Position numbers and translations under genes: made by a program
In this document: piece after piece, positions 27,299 to 35,998 of the stretch
Layout: each line of letters begins with the position of its first letter
How positions within the stretch are numbered: position 1 is the first letter of the stretch
The notes under the pieces: generated by a model
What the model was told of the DNA's origin: nothing
The model's database searches: none
What the model saw: the letters and a program-made list of their open reading frames with translations, nothing else
From: Bog-473 sp963828505
GTDB taxonomy: Bacteria > Actinomycetota > Acidimicrobiia > Acidimicrobiales > RAAP-2
Length of the DNA stretch: 64,000 nucleotides
Assembly: GCA_963828505.1 (NCBI GenBank)
Contig: CAWHFM010000007.1
Coordinates: 186,001-250,000 of the forward strand
Direction of reading: 5' to 3'

Positions 27299-27451
27299 CT
27301 ACCTTGGAGCACGGGCAGGGACCACCTCCGTGGCGTGTCGATCGTCCTCCGTCCGGTTGTTCTTGAGGAGGAGTTGGAGCTCGGGAGCGAGGTAAGCGAT
27401 TCCTGCCTTGTTCCGCAACACGGCATGCAGGAGCCGAGGGTGCAATGCCAT
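27299..27451 (-). pseudogene. Remnant of a nucleotidyltransferase-type protein
   Basis: A 50-codon frame contains AGIAYLAPELQLLLK and then a degraded acidic stretch (EDDRHATEVVP). This is the characteristic C-terminal segment of a family of small nucleotidyltransferase-like proteins. The N-terminal catalytic part was not found in any frame between 27452 and 27611. It is probably a decayed gene end. It fills most of the 400-base gap between map and the metalloprotease gene. Confidence 0.35.
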
Positions 27452-27611
27452 CTAGAGGACCTCGGCGAGCTCCGGGGCCTCGAAAAGTGGGGGACGAGAC
27501 CGGCGTCTTGGCAGGTTTCGGATGGAGTGCGATGGCGTAACCCTGAACGTCACCTATCGATGCCTATCCGACCTTTGTTGTCGAAGGTTGCTCTCGGTTG
27601 CTGGCTCTTTG

Positions 27612-29048
27612 CTACGCGGCTTCCATCGACCGGAGAAACTCGGAATCAAGCGTGATCTGAGTCGCCGGGCGAAGCATGAACAGATTCGTCCTTGGGAGGC
27701 GCGTCCGCCCGAGCTGGCCGGCAAGCACGCTGAGAGTGTCGTCATCGAGTTGGGCCAGAGCGGGAATTGTCGCGGCCAGGTGTTCGATGGCGGGAATGCG
27801 CCAGCGCCACTCGAGGCGGAAGCGGGCCTTGTGGGCCAGCTGACCGGCCGTGGAGAGTCCAGCAAGGACACGGCGGCCAACAGCTAGGACGACGGGACGT
27901 CCGAGAACGATGCCCGCCACGCCCAAGAGGACCACGCCGAGGGGACCGAAGCCGAGCAGGTCTCCGATGACGTCACCGAACAGCTGGTACCAAAAGAAGG
28001 CAGAGGTGGCAAGGAGTGCGGCCGACACCGCGCCATTGAGAGTGCTGTAGCCGGCCAGGGTGCGCGTCCCTCGGGCCCGGGGGGTTCCTTCGAGAGCGTT
28101 CGTTATCAGGCGGGTCAGTGCGCCACGGCTGCGCTGGTGAAGGTCGGGCTCACCGAGGGCATCGGCGAGGATCCACGATCCGTCGAGGCCGGCGAAGGGG
28201 ATGAGATTCGACGCAATGGTGGCGCTGTTGAGGATGATGAATCGACGCAGCAGCGGCGCCATGAGCAGGGCGGGCGAGCGCAACAAGAAGAGGGCGACGA
28301 CCGAGACGACGAGCCACTCGGCCCAGGGTCCGGCGGCAGCCTGGATCAGGCGTTGTCTGCGCGTCAGCAACAGGGCGTCGACCGATTCGACGTAGAAGGA
28401 GGGGGCTCCGAGGAGGAGCCTGAAGCCCATGGCATCGACGGAGCGGCCGTGGCGGATCACCACCAACGCATGGGCCGTCTCGTGGATGGCGACGGCAACC
28501 ACACTGAGACCGAGGATGATCGGCACCTGAGCGGGTTGTACCCGAAGGTGCACGCCCCCGTGGTTGAAGATGGCAGCACCCACGGCGAGGGCGCCGAGAA
28601 GTCCAAGGACGATCTGGGCCACCACGGCGACGGGGTGGAACAGGTGGCGAGCGCCTCTGCGGTAGAGCGCGTGCACGAAGCGATCGGCACCATCCCAACG
28701 GAGGTCGAAGTCCGAGAGCGAGAGGCGCAACCCCTGACGCCGATCTTGGGGCTGACCGCGGTCCGCTAGAAATCCACCCTCGCCCAGTTCGGCGAGAAGT
28801 TCCGCGTTGTTCTGATCGTCTGGGACGAAATCTTCGCGGTGCATCGATCGGATAAGCGAGGCCTCGGCGTCGTCGAGGGACAGCACGGTGTTGGTGGCGT
28901 GGTTGACCAGGAGCCGCCGCGTCCGACCGTTGCGGCAGGGCTCCTCGTGCAGCTCCACCCACGAAGCCAGGTGCAGTGAGTCAGATGCTTCGTGACCGAC
29001 CTCCTCGGGTACATCGGTCGTGACTTCGGACATCGGGTTCTCGGACAC
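27612..29048 (-). CDS. PqqD-like (RRE) domain fused to M50 membrane metalloprotease
   Basis: GTG 29048 is preceded by AAGGAG at ten bases and gives 478 residues. The N-terminal about 90 residues (RTRRLLVNHATNTVLSLDDA, then a short helical tail) look like a PqqD-type RiPP recognition element. The core is a multi-pass site-2-protease-like domain with the zinc motif IHETAHALV and the distal metal Asp in LIPFAGLDGSWIL. The C-terminal stretch IPALAQLDDDTLSVLAGQL resembles the start of a cNMP-binding-like module that is cut short. It begins 88 bases after the stop of the eight-repeat peptide gene on the same strand, so it probably binds the leader and cleaves or exports that peptide. Confidence 0.82.
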   Translation of the reverse strand: MSENPMSEVTTDVPEEVGHEASDSLHLASWVELHEEPCRNGRTRRLLVNHATNTVLSLDDAEASLIRSMHREDFVPDDQNNAELLAELGEGGFLADRGQPQDRRQGLRLSLSDFDLRWDGADRFVHALYRRGARHLFHPVAVVAQIVLGLLGALAVGAAIFNHGGVHLRVQPAQVPIILGLSVVAVAIHETAHALVVIRHGRSVDAMGFRLLLGAPSFYVESVDALLLTRRQRLIQAAAGPWAEWLVVSVVALFLLRSPALLMAPLLRRFIILNSATIASNLIPFAGLDGSWILADALGEPDLHQRSRGALTRLITNALEGTPRARGTRTLAGYSTLNGAVSAALLATSAFFWYQLFGDVIGDLLGFGPLGVVLLGVAGIVLGRPVVLAVGRRVLAGLSTAGQLAHKARFRLEWRWRIPAIEHLAATIPALAQLDDDTLSVLAGQLGRTRLPRTNLFMLRPATQITLDSEFLRSMEAA

Positions 29049-29136
29049 GTGGGGTGGGCTCCTTCGCTCTTGACCGTGGCTCGAGGTGCGGTGGCAACGC
29101 TGGCACCGCACCCGAGGCCTCGGACTGCCGGCGGCC

Positions 29137-29448
29137 TTAGTAGTTGCTGTGACCGAACGTTCGGCGGGACGGGTACCTCATGCCGAAGGTCCGGCGGGAC
29201 CCGTTCTGCCGGCCGAAGGTCCGGCGGGAGGGGTGCGTCTTGCCGAAAGTCCGGCGGGACGGGATGCCCCGGCCGAAGGTCCGACGGGACGGGATGCCCC
29301 GGCCGAAGGTCCGACGGGACGGGTGGCCCTTGCCGAAGGTCCGGCGAGACGGGGTGTATCGGCCGAAGGTCCGGCGGGTGGTGGCTTCCTGCTCCGACTG
29401 GACCTCTTCAACTTCGACCTGATCGTGCTGTACGGGCTTGATGGTCAT
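29137..29448 (-). CDS. Eight-repeat precursor peptide (RRTFG repeats), candidate multi-core RiPP
   Basis: ATG 29448 follows AGGAGA by seven bases and gives 103 residues. Residues 1-24 (MTIKPVQHDQVEVEEVQSEQ then EATT) form an acidic leader. Residues 25-103 are eight units: seven 10-mers RRTFG-xxx-PS, the sixth having GS instead of PS, and a final RRTFGHSNY. The three variable positions read RYT, KGH, RGI, RGI, KTH, RQN, MRY. Inside RRTFG every base difference between units is synonymous (CGC/CGT, CGG/CGA, ACC/ACT/ACG, GGC/GGT), so this minus-strand frame is under protein-level constraint. Each unit starts with a dibasic RR after Ser, as in repeated prohormones. The next gene encodes a PqqD-like/M50 protease. 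I know no named family with this repeat. Confidence 0.8.
   Translation of the reverse strand: MTIKPVQHDQVEVEEVQSEQEATTRRTFGRYTPSRRTFGKGHPSRRTFGRGIPSRRTFGRGIPSRRTFGKTHPSRRTFGRQNGSRRTFGMRYPSRRTFGHSNY
29140..29376 (-). repeat. 30-bp tandem repeat array coding for RRTFG units
   Basis: Seven full 30-base units and one 27-base unit. Units 3 and 4 are identical at the DNA level, pointing to recent duplication; the others differ mostly at third codon positions and in the three variable codons. Confidence 0.9.
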
Positions 29449-30069
29449 CGTTCTTCTCCTGTGGTTTGCCCGGGGACCGGGTGGCCTCGGGTTGTGATGG
29501 CAGTGTGCGACCGGGCGCTGGAGGCTCGGTCGAGGATCGGTAGAGGACCCCGAGACGGTCCGCGGCCGCGGCCGCGGCGGCACCGATCGGGTACGGGGCG
29601 GCCCGAGAGGATCAGGACTCGTTGGCGGTCTCTCCCATCATTCCCGCTGGTCAGGGACACCACGGGGTCGCGTGGGCTCGGCCAGGTCGGTAGTTGCCCT
29701 GCGGAGATCTCCCGCTCGACCCGGAGCTCGGCTACCTCGGGCGCAGCCACATGACCTCGACCCGCCCTCCTTGCCCTCAACTCGTGAGAAGTCCTTGCCG
29801 GAGCCAGTGGTTGGGGGTGCAGACGCCCGTCGCCCTTTGCCTGATCGACCGTGCGCCACCCCTGCTTCTTCGGATTCCGCGTCCAGTCGACTCGGATCTA
29901 CGGGTGCAGCGCTGCCCGCGCAGCGAGAACCCGACGGATCACGATCACGTCCTGGCCGCCTACGCCCGCCCGATTCCTCCACCGCTTCTCCACCGAGCCT
30001 CGACCCCGCGGCCTCACAGTGGGACTTGCCCCGGCGACCGCCGGAAAGGCAACCGAAAGGAATGATGAC
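29449..30069. other. Intergenic region between divergent peptide-precursor and secreted-protein genes
   Basis: About 620 bases. Long frames are open on both strands but are Arg/Pro-rich and motif-free. A CG-rich stretch with repeated GGCCGC is at about 29560-29580. The region must hold promoters for both the repeat-peptide operon and the 30070 gene; I could not pick a convincing one. Confidence 0.45.
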
Positions 30070-30561
30070 ATGAATACCAACAGCAACGGCATCGCAACTG
30101 GCCACCGGAAGAGCATGTCTCTGCTCCGACGGGCTGGTCTTGGGCTGGCGGCTCTGGCCACAGCGGGTACTGCCCTCGTCGGCGCTTGTGCCTTGTCCGT
30201 TCCCAGTGCCGGCGCTTCTGTCACTGCGCTGAGCCAAGTTCCTACCTTCGGCTGTACGGCCAACAGCATCAACGTCGCCCAGGTGAAGTTGAACGACGAC
30301 AACGGCACGGTGCGCCTCCTGGCCGAGGTCGATGTCTGGACCAGCTCCGGCTGGGCGGTCGCCGCCACCTCCCCGGTTGCCACGGTCGACACGAACGAGC
30401 CGTTCGCCGGCGTGTACGCCCCGACATTCAACTTTTCGGCCTCCCCCGGTCATTACTTCCAGGTATTCATCTGGAGCACCATCAACGGTGGATCCCTGAA
30501 CTACACCGCCGCACAAGCCCTGCGGGACCATTACACCAACACGATTTGCTACACCTCTTGA
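30070..30561 (+). CDS. Small secreted protein
   Basis: ATG 30070 (AAAGG about ten bases upstream; two out-of-frame ATGs lie just before it) gives 163 residues. The signal peptide is long: LLRRAGLGLAALATAGTALV with cleavage near SAGASV. The mature 110 residues are Thr/Asn/Ser-rich with two Cys (FGCTANS and the terminal CYTS), suggesting one disulfide and a beta-rich fold. No family recognised. It is divergent from the repeat-peptide operon and followed by a perfect hairpin terminator. Confidence 0.72.
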   Translation: MNTNSNGIATGHRKSMSLLRRAGLGLAALATAGTALVGACALSVPSAGASVTALSQVPTFGCTANSINVAQVKLNDDNGTVRLLAEVDVWTSSGWAVAATSPVATVDTNEPFAGVYAPTFNFSASPGHYFQVFIWSTINGGSLNYTAAQALRDHYTNTICYTS

Positions 30562-30588
30562 TTAATCACGCCTGACCACTGAGCGATT

Positions 30589-30622
30589 CCGAAGAGCGGC
30601 GCTATTTAGCGCCGCTCTTCGG
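30589..30622 (+). terminator. Perfect hairpin terminator after the small secreted protein
   Basis: CCGAAGAGCGGCGCTA (30589-30604) pairs fully with TAGCGCCGCTCTTCGG (30607-30622), a 16-bp stem with two loop bases, 28 bases after the stop. It lacks a T-run, so it could work in both directions. Confidence 0.8.
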
Positions 30623-30928
30623 CGCGACCCCGACCGGACCCAGAGACCCGTTCTGCGCAACGGTAACGGTGTGCGTCGTTACGGCGGGGCAACGTGGCAC
30701 TGAGACTGCATGCTCCTATCGCCCCTTGTGGACCTGGGCTCGACGATTGCCGATCGCCAACCTCCGGAAGTCTGCTGACCTGATGTCATCATCTTGCCAA
30801 GCTTGCTTTTCTGCGCTTGTCTCCTTCCTTCCTGCCCGATCTCTCCCGGCTTGATTGCTACCCTGGGCACTCGGTCCCGAGGCACCATCGAGGATCGCTG
30901 GGCGGGCGTTAAAGGAGACTGTGCTGGC

Positions 30929-33900
30929 GTGGACGACACTGACCTGCGGATCGCGATCCTGGGTCCGCTCCAGATCTTCGCCGGCTCGGACGCCATCGCC
31001 GTCAGCGCACCCAAACATCGCGCCCTGCTGGCACTCTTGGCCTTGAGACCGGGATATTCCGCCACAGCAGAGCAGCTGATCGACGGCCTCTGGGGCGAGG
31101 ATCCTCCTCGTTCTGCCCAAAAGACACTGCAGACCTACGTGTCTGGCCTGCGCCGAATCCTCACCGGAGACGCCATTCGGACCTCAGGCGGCGGTTACGA
31201 GCTGACCATTGCTCCCGAGAACATCGACGCCCACCGCTTTGAGGCGCTGGTGGGATCGGCCCGCAAGAGTCAGGCAGCGCGGGAGACCGAAGAGGCCATC
31301 GACTCCCTCCGCCGGGCTCTTGACCTCTGGAGAGGACCCGCCCTGGCGGATGTCCTCAGCGAACTCCCAGACGCGGCTGCAGCGTCGCGCCTGGACGAAC
31401 TCCGCCGGGTGGCTGCGGAAGACCTGACCGACCTCCTTCTCGAATCGGGCCAGGATCGCGAGCTGATCCCCGACCTGGAAACGGCCGTCAGCGAAGAGCC
31501 CATGCGAGAGAGGCGCTGGGCTCAGCTCATGACCGCCCTCTATCGAAGCGGACGTCAGGCCGACGCGCTCAGGACATTCCAGCGACTGAAGACGTTGCTC
31601 GGCGACGAGCTGGGAATCGAGCCCTCTGCGGAACTCGTCCAACTCGAGCAGGACATCCTTCTCCAAGAAACAAGGCTCGATCGGATCCCCTCCGAGAAAG
31701 CCTCGATGCCCGCTCTTGCCGCCCCGGCAACCAACAACCTTCCCATCCAGAACACCAGCTTCGTCGGTCGTGACGCCGAAATCGAAGCGGTCAAAGAGAT
31801 GCTGGGCGAATCCCGTCTCGTGACCTTGACTGGGGCCGGCGGAGCGGGGAAGACCCGTTTGGCGCTCGAGGTCGCGAGCCGCGTTGTAGATCAATTTTCC
31901 GAAGGCGTGTGGCTGGTCGAGCTTGCAACCATGGACTCACCCGAGTTGGTCGATGCGGCTGTCCTCAAGACCTTGAGCCTGACAGCGGAGGCGGACCGTT
32001 CCGCTATAGAGACTCTGATCGAAGTCCTCGGTGCGAGACGGCTTCTCGTCCTCCTCGACAACTGCGAACACTTGATTGGGGCGTGCGCCAAACTCGTCGA
32101 CGAAGTGCTCGCCCGCTGCTCAGGGGTGGCTTTTCTCAGCACCAGCCGAGAGCCGTTCGGCTTGGACGCTGAGTTCGTCTACAGGGTTCCATCCCTCTCG
32201 CTTCCGTCCCCAGAGAGCGCCGGATCCGTGGGAGAGCTTTCGGACTACGGCGCCATTCAGCTCTTCTCCGAACGAGCTCGAGCGCATGATCGCTCCTTTG
32301 CCATCAACGACAAGAACGCGTCCATGGTCGTCGCCATCTGCCACCGGATCGACGGGATCCCGCTTGCCATTGAACTGGCCGCCGCCCGACTCGGATCCAT
32401 GTCCATTCAGGACATCAACGACCGCCTCACGGACCGTTTCCGGCTACTCACGAGTGGGACGAGGACTGGACTTCCTCGCCAGCAGACGCTCCGCGCCCTT
32501 ATCGACTGGTCCTATGACCTGTTGAGCGCTCCGGAGCGCACCGTCCTCGGGCGCTTGTCCGTGTTCGTCGGTGGGTTCGATTTGGAGATCGCTGAACAGG
32601 TCTGCGCGCAAGGCGATCTCGACGCTTTCGACGTGATCGATCTTGTTGTCAGGCTGGTGGACAAAAGCCTCGTGCAACTGGATCGAACAGACAACTTCGC
32701 CCGATACAGACTCCTCGAGACCGTTCGTCAGTACGCCCATGAACTCCTCTCACCCGACCAAGCCCGAGTAACTCACGACGCACATGCCCGGGCCTATCTG
32801 CATCTGTGCGAGGAAGCTGAAGCCGAGCTCGAGGGACCACGACAGCTGGAGTGGATGGATCGCGTCGAAAAAGAAGATGCCAACGTCAGGAATGCCATCC
32901 AGTACTTTCTAGACTCGGAGAGCCATGGAAATGACGCGCTGAAAATGGTCAGTGCGCTTCGCCGATACTGGTCGGAGCGCACCCTATTTCCCCAGAACAG
33001 AACGATGATTGAAGAGGCGCTTGCCCATCCCCAGGCACAAAGTCGGACGGCTGAGCGGGCATGGGTTCTCTCAGAACTCGGTCGACTCCTTGGTGATTTC
33101 TCTTCTGCTTATGAGACGGCCCTGAGTATGACCCATGAGGCATTCGCGATTGCAACCGAACTCAACCGAATGGATTTAATGGGTGTCTTTCGTGCCCTCG
33201 AGGCAACCATAATGGCATTCTCTCCAGATCCCAATATCCGAACGAAAGCTTTCGGTGTTGTGGATGAGGGAGTCGCGTTCGCACGTCAATCGGGTGACCA
33301 GCAGGCGATCGGTCCTGCCCTGGTACGGCGCGGGTTTGTTTCTCTCGCGTTGTCGAACGAATCTGCAAGTCTTGCGAACAGCGCGGACAGTTTTCGGGAA
33401 GCGCTTTTGTATCTCCGTCAAACTCAAAACCTGAGTCGCATCGTTGGCGTGATCGGTGACTTGGCCAACATTGAAATGACGAACGGTGACCTAAATGCCG
33501 CTAGATCATACTTCAATGAAGCTCTTCATATGAGCTATCAACTAAAGATGGGTTCTTGGGTCATACATAACTTAGGAAACCTGGCACTGCTTGATATAAT
33601 TGAGGACCAATGGGACGACGCCTATGTATGCCTCCGGCAAGTCATCATGATGGCCATAAAAACAGGATATTTAGTAGCGATTTCAATCCTCATCTTGCTT
33701 CTCGCGCTGCATGCATCCGGAACGGCTCGATATCAGAGGGCAGCGTATTTTCATGGAACTGCCGAACGGTTAGCAGGAAGGCCGTTCGAAGAACTATTCC
33801 TGGCGATGCCTCTCGAAATGAAGCTCCGCGAACAGAGCATTGCACTAGTAAAAGCTGAACTTGGAGACGACGAGTTCCATTCTTTTCGATCGTTGGGCCA

Positions 33901-33961
33901 TCAGATTGAATCAGTCAACGACCTGTCGAGGATGATCAACGACCGAGACTGGAGCCCGTAA
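30929..33961 (+). CDS. SARP-type regulator with NB-ARC-like ATPase and TPR domains
   Basis: GTG 30929 with AAAGGAG 11 bases upstream gives 1010 residues. Winged helix (LRIAILGPLQIF to about 95), BTAD (about 100-245), ATPase with Walker A TGAGGAGKTRLA near 290 and LLVLLDNCEHL, then TPR-like helices. This is the AfsR/EmbR-like SARP class that activates secondary-metabolite or secreted-protein genes. It is the nearest regulator to the repeat-peptide locus. Base composition changes along the gene: the 60 bases at 31081-31140 are 62% GC and those at 33541-33600 only 38%, so the TPR end looks compositionally foreign. Confidence 0.86.
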   Translation: MDDTDLRIAILGPLQIFAGSDAIAVSAPKHRALLALLALRPGYSATAEQLIDGLWGEDPPRSAQKTLQTYVSGLRRILTGDAIRTSGGGYELTIAPENIDAHRFEALVGSARKSQAARETEEAIDSLRRALDLWRGPALADVLSELPDAAAASRLDELRRVAAEDLTDLLLESGQDRELIPDLETAVSEEPMRERRWAQLMTALYRSGRQADALRTFQRLKTLLGDELGIEPSAELVQLEQDILLQETRLDRIPSEKASMPALAAPATNNLPIQNTSFVGRDAEIEAVKEMLGESRLVTLTGAGGAGKTRLALEVASRVVDQFSEGVWLVELATMDSPELVDAAVLKTLSLTAEADRSAIETLIEVLGARRLLVLLDNCEHLIGACAKLVDEVLARCSGVAFLSTSREPFGLDAEFVYRVPSLSLPSPESAGSVGELSDYGAIQLFSERARAHDRSFAINDKNASMVVAICHRIDGIPLAIELAAARLGSMSIQDINDRLTDRFRLLTSGTRTGLPRQQTLRALIDWSYDLLSAPERTVLGRLSVFVGGFDLEIAEQVCAQGDLDAFDVIDLVVRLVDKSLVQLDRTDNFARYRLLETVRQYAHELLSPDQARVTHDAHARAYLHLCEEAEAELEGPRQLEWMDRVEKEDANVRNAIQYFLDSESHGNDALKMVSALRRYWSERTLFPQNRTMIEEALAHPQAQSRTAERAWVLSELGRLLGDFSSAYETALSMTHEAFAIATELNRMDLMGVFRALEATIMAFSPDPNIRTKAFGVVDEGVAFARQSGDQQAIGPALVRRGFVSLALSNESASLANSADSFREALLYLRQTQNLSRIVGVIGDLANIEMTNGDLNAARSYFNEALHMSYQLKMGSWVIHNLGNLALLDIIEDQWDDAYVCLRQVIMMAIKTGYLVAISILILLLALHASGTARYQRAAYFHGTAERLAGRPFEELFLAMPLEMKLREQSIALVKAELGDDEFHSFRSLGHQIESVNDLSRMINDRDWSP

Positions 33962-34172
33962 CTCGCAGGTGGAGAAAGTCACGGCCCCTCGCCCCGCTCC
34001 ACCCCTCACGTTTCCCGGTGGCGCCGGCTGCCCCGCCCACTCGCCTTGGCTGCCGTGGTCCCTTGGCTGCCGTGGTCCCTGGTGCCGCGCCCCGTGCGCG
34101 TTGCCCCTGCGCCCGGGCCCAGCGCGTCGTTTCTGGTCCGCCTTGCTTGGGAACCTCTCTCCCGGTGAGGCG

Positions 34173-34248
34173 TGGTGGGCCGTAGAGGACTCGAACCTCT
34201 GACCCCTTGCGCGTCATGCAAGTGCGCTACCAACTGCGCCAACGGCCC
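34173..34248 (-). tRNA. tRNA-Val (anticodon GAC)
   Basis: Reading the minus strand from 34248, the acceptor GGGCCGT pairs with ACGGCCC. The D arm is GCGC-AGTTGGTA-GCGC. The anticodon stem CTTGC/GCAAG encloses the loop ATGACGC with anticodon GAC. The T arm is AGAGG-TTCGAGT-CCTCT. CCA is encoded at 34173-34175. All four stems pair. Confidence 0.93.
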
Positions 34249-34401
34249 TCTTTGGGCAAACCCTACCATCAGCCTTTTGACCCCCCAGGCGGGCGAGGGT
34301 CGCGTCGGGGATCGAAGTCGCCTCGGCCCTCCCTGGGCTACCGCCAAGGGGCGGACATCCCCACGACGCACGGATCGCCCTACCTCTTTACAATTGCTCC
34401 C

Positions 34402-35238
34402 GTGTCGACCACCACGGCCACCAGTCCCCTGCCCGACCTCGATTCGCACCTGCAGCGCATCGCCGAGGACGGCTACACCGTCCTCCCCCACGCCATCGAC
34501 CCCGACCTGGTAGCCGAGATCGGAGAGACGCTCGAGAAGCTGGAGCGCGACCTCGGCATCCGTCCGGCCCACAATCTGTTCGAAGGGCTTCGCACGACCC
34601 GCGTGTACAACCTGCTCGTGCACGGGCCGACGTTCGAGAAGATCCCCGTGCACCCCAATGTGCTGCCGGTCGTCGAGCGCGTGCTAGATCCGGGGCTCCT
34701 CATTTCGTCCCTCTCCTCCATCGCCATCGGGCCGGACGAGCAGGCGCAGCCCGTGCACGCCGACGACCAGCTGATCCCCCTCACCCGGCCGCACGTCCCG
34801 ATCATCTGCAACACCATGTGGGCCATCACCGACTTCACAGAGGAGAACGGCGCGACGCGGCTGGTGCCGGGCAGCCACCTGCGCGACGAGCCGCCCAATC
34901 CGCTCGAGCTCTACGAGACCATCCCCGCCAAGATGTCAATGGGTAGCGTCCTCGTCTGGGTGGGAAGCCTCTGGCACGGCGGAGGGGCCAACCGGACCGA
35001 CAACCGTCGCGTCGGCATCGCCATGAACTACTGCGCCGGCTACATCCGCCAGCAGGAGAATCAGCAGCTCGGCGTGCCGCCCGCGCTCGTCAAGACTTTT
35101 CCCCGCCGCCTGCAGGAGCTGATCGGCTACTCCGTCTACAACGGGCTCATGGGCCACATCGACAAGCAGCACCCGGCCAAGGTGGTCCTCACCGGGGACG
35201 AGGGAGTCGAGATGGTCTGGGACATGCTGAAACCCTGA
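34402..35238 (+). CDS. Phytanoyl-CoA dioxygenase (PhyH)-family protein
   Basis: GTG 34402 gives 278 residues. The iron ligands are in QPVHADDQ (H-x-D) and SLWHGGGANR (second His), with GATRLVPGSHLRDEPP between them. A TACAAT hexamer at 34389-34394, eight bases before the GTG, suggests a leaderless transcript. It would hydroxylate a lipid or small metabolite using 2-oxoglutarate. It is a stand-alone gene next to tRNA-Val. Substrate unknown. Confidence 0.85.
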   Translation: MSTTTATSPLPDLDSHLQRIAEDGYTVLPHAIDPDLVAEIGETLEKLERDLGIRPAHNLFEGLRTTRVYNLLVHGPTFEKIPVHPNVLPVVERVLDPGLLISSLSSIAIGPDEQAQPVHADDQLIPLTRPHVPIICNTMWAITDFTEENGATRLVPGSHLRDEPPNPLELYETIPAKMSMGSVLVWVGSLWHGGGANRTDNRRVGIAMNYCAGYIRQQENQQLGVPPALVKTFPRRLQELIGYSVYNGLMGHIDKQHPAKVVLTGDEGVEMVWDMLKP

Positions 35239-35269
35239 GGGTCCAAGAGCCAGGATCCGAGATTGACCC

Positions 35270-35333
35270 GTCCGACGGTGACTCGGTCCGACGGTGACTC
35301 GGTCCGACGGTGACTCGGTCCGACGGTGACTCC
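35270..35333. repeat. Four 16-bp tandem repeats, followed by two 13-bp repeats
   Basis: GTCCGACGGTGACTCG occurs four times head to tail (the last ends in C), then GTGACCGTTATT(C/T) twice (35334-35359). They fill the gap between two convergent genes. Non-coding, possibly slippage-generated. Confidence 0.9.
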
Positions 35334-35353
35334 GTGACCGTTATTCGTGACCG

Positions 35354-35761
35354 TTATTTCTGAACGGCCTTCCATGTGTAACTCAAGACGACACCACTCT
35401 TGAGATAGGTTCCCTTCCCACTGATCTGGACCTTCTTGGCGCCCTTCACTTTCACGATCTTCGCCTTCCCCACGGCGACCTGTTGGTCGCACGACCCGGC
35501 GGGAACCTGGTATCCGAAGGCCCTTCCGGTGACGGCCCACAGCCCGGAGCAACCCTCAGGCGAGAACGTCAGTGTGCCGTTGGCATCGATGGTGAGCGTC
35601 TGGGTGTTCGGAACAGTGTTGGTGTACGAGTACGTGCCCGCAACCTTGATCGTCCGAGGAGCCTTGCTGTGTGCCGACGCGATGCCGGGCAACACGAAAA
35701 CAAGAGCAAGGGCCAAGATTGCGACCGGAACCGCAATCATCCTTCGAACGTGCTTCAACAT
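35354..35761 (-). CDS. Small secreted protein
   Basis: A 135-residue protein with a clear signal peptide (MIAVPVAILALALVFVLPGI, cleavage after ASAHS). The mature domain has two Cys (EGCSGLW and AGSCDQQ) and alternating beta-strand pattern ending in a Lys-rich edge (KAKIVKVKGAKKVQISG). It looks like a small extracellular beta-barrel; no family is recognised. It is convergent with the PhyH gene; its stop touches the tandem repeats. Confidence 0.7.
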   Translation of the reverse strand: MLKHVRRMIAVPVAILALALVFVLPGIASAHSKAPRTIKVAGTYSYTNTVPNTQTLTIDANGTLTFSPEGCSGLWAVTGRAFGYQVPAGSCDQQVAVGKAKIVKVKGAKKVQISGKGTYLKSGVVLSYTWKAVQK

Positions 35762-35998
35762 CGGGCGTTCCTCCCTGGGTGGTCGCTGCTCGGACGTCGG
35801 TGTCCGTGAGGCGAAGAGTACAACTCGGCGCCGACGATACTCACTCGCGTCGATGCTGCCGACATCGACAAGAGTGAAAGGAGCGTTCTCAGAAGAGCGC
35901 GACCCTCCAGTAGGGGTTGCGTGAATCGCACGCGCACACGATTTCGGAGCCGGCCTCGTCCAGCGCCGGTCGGCTCGGTTGGATGAAGCGCGTTCCGG

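Noticed and set aside
29140..29376. CRISPR array
   Set aside because: The 30-base units are contiguous with no spacers and lie in a coding frame.
29086..29754. Long plus-strand frames over the RRTFG repeats (for example PAEGP or PKVRRDG repeat proteins)
   Set aside because: They are antisense reads of a 30-base repeat. The substitutions are synonymous in the minus-strand frame, and the plus frames have no ribosome site or leader-like start.
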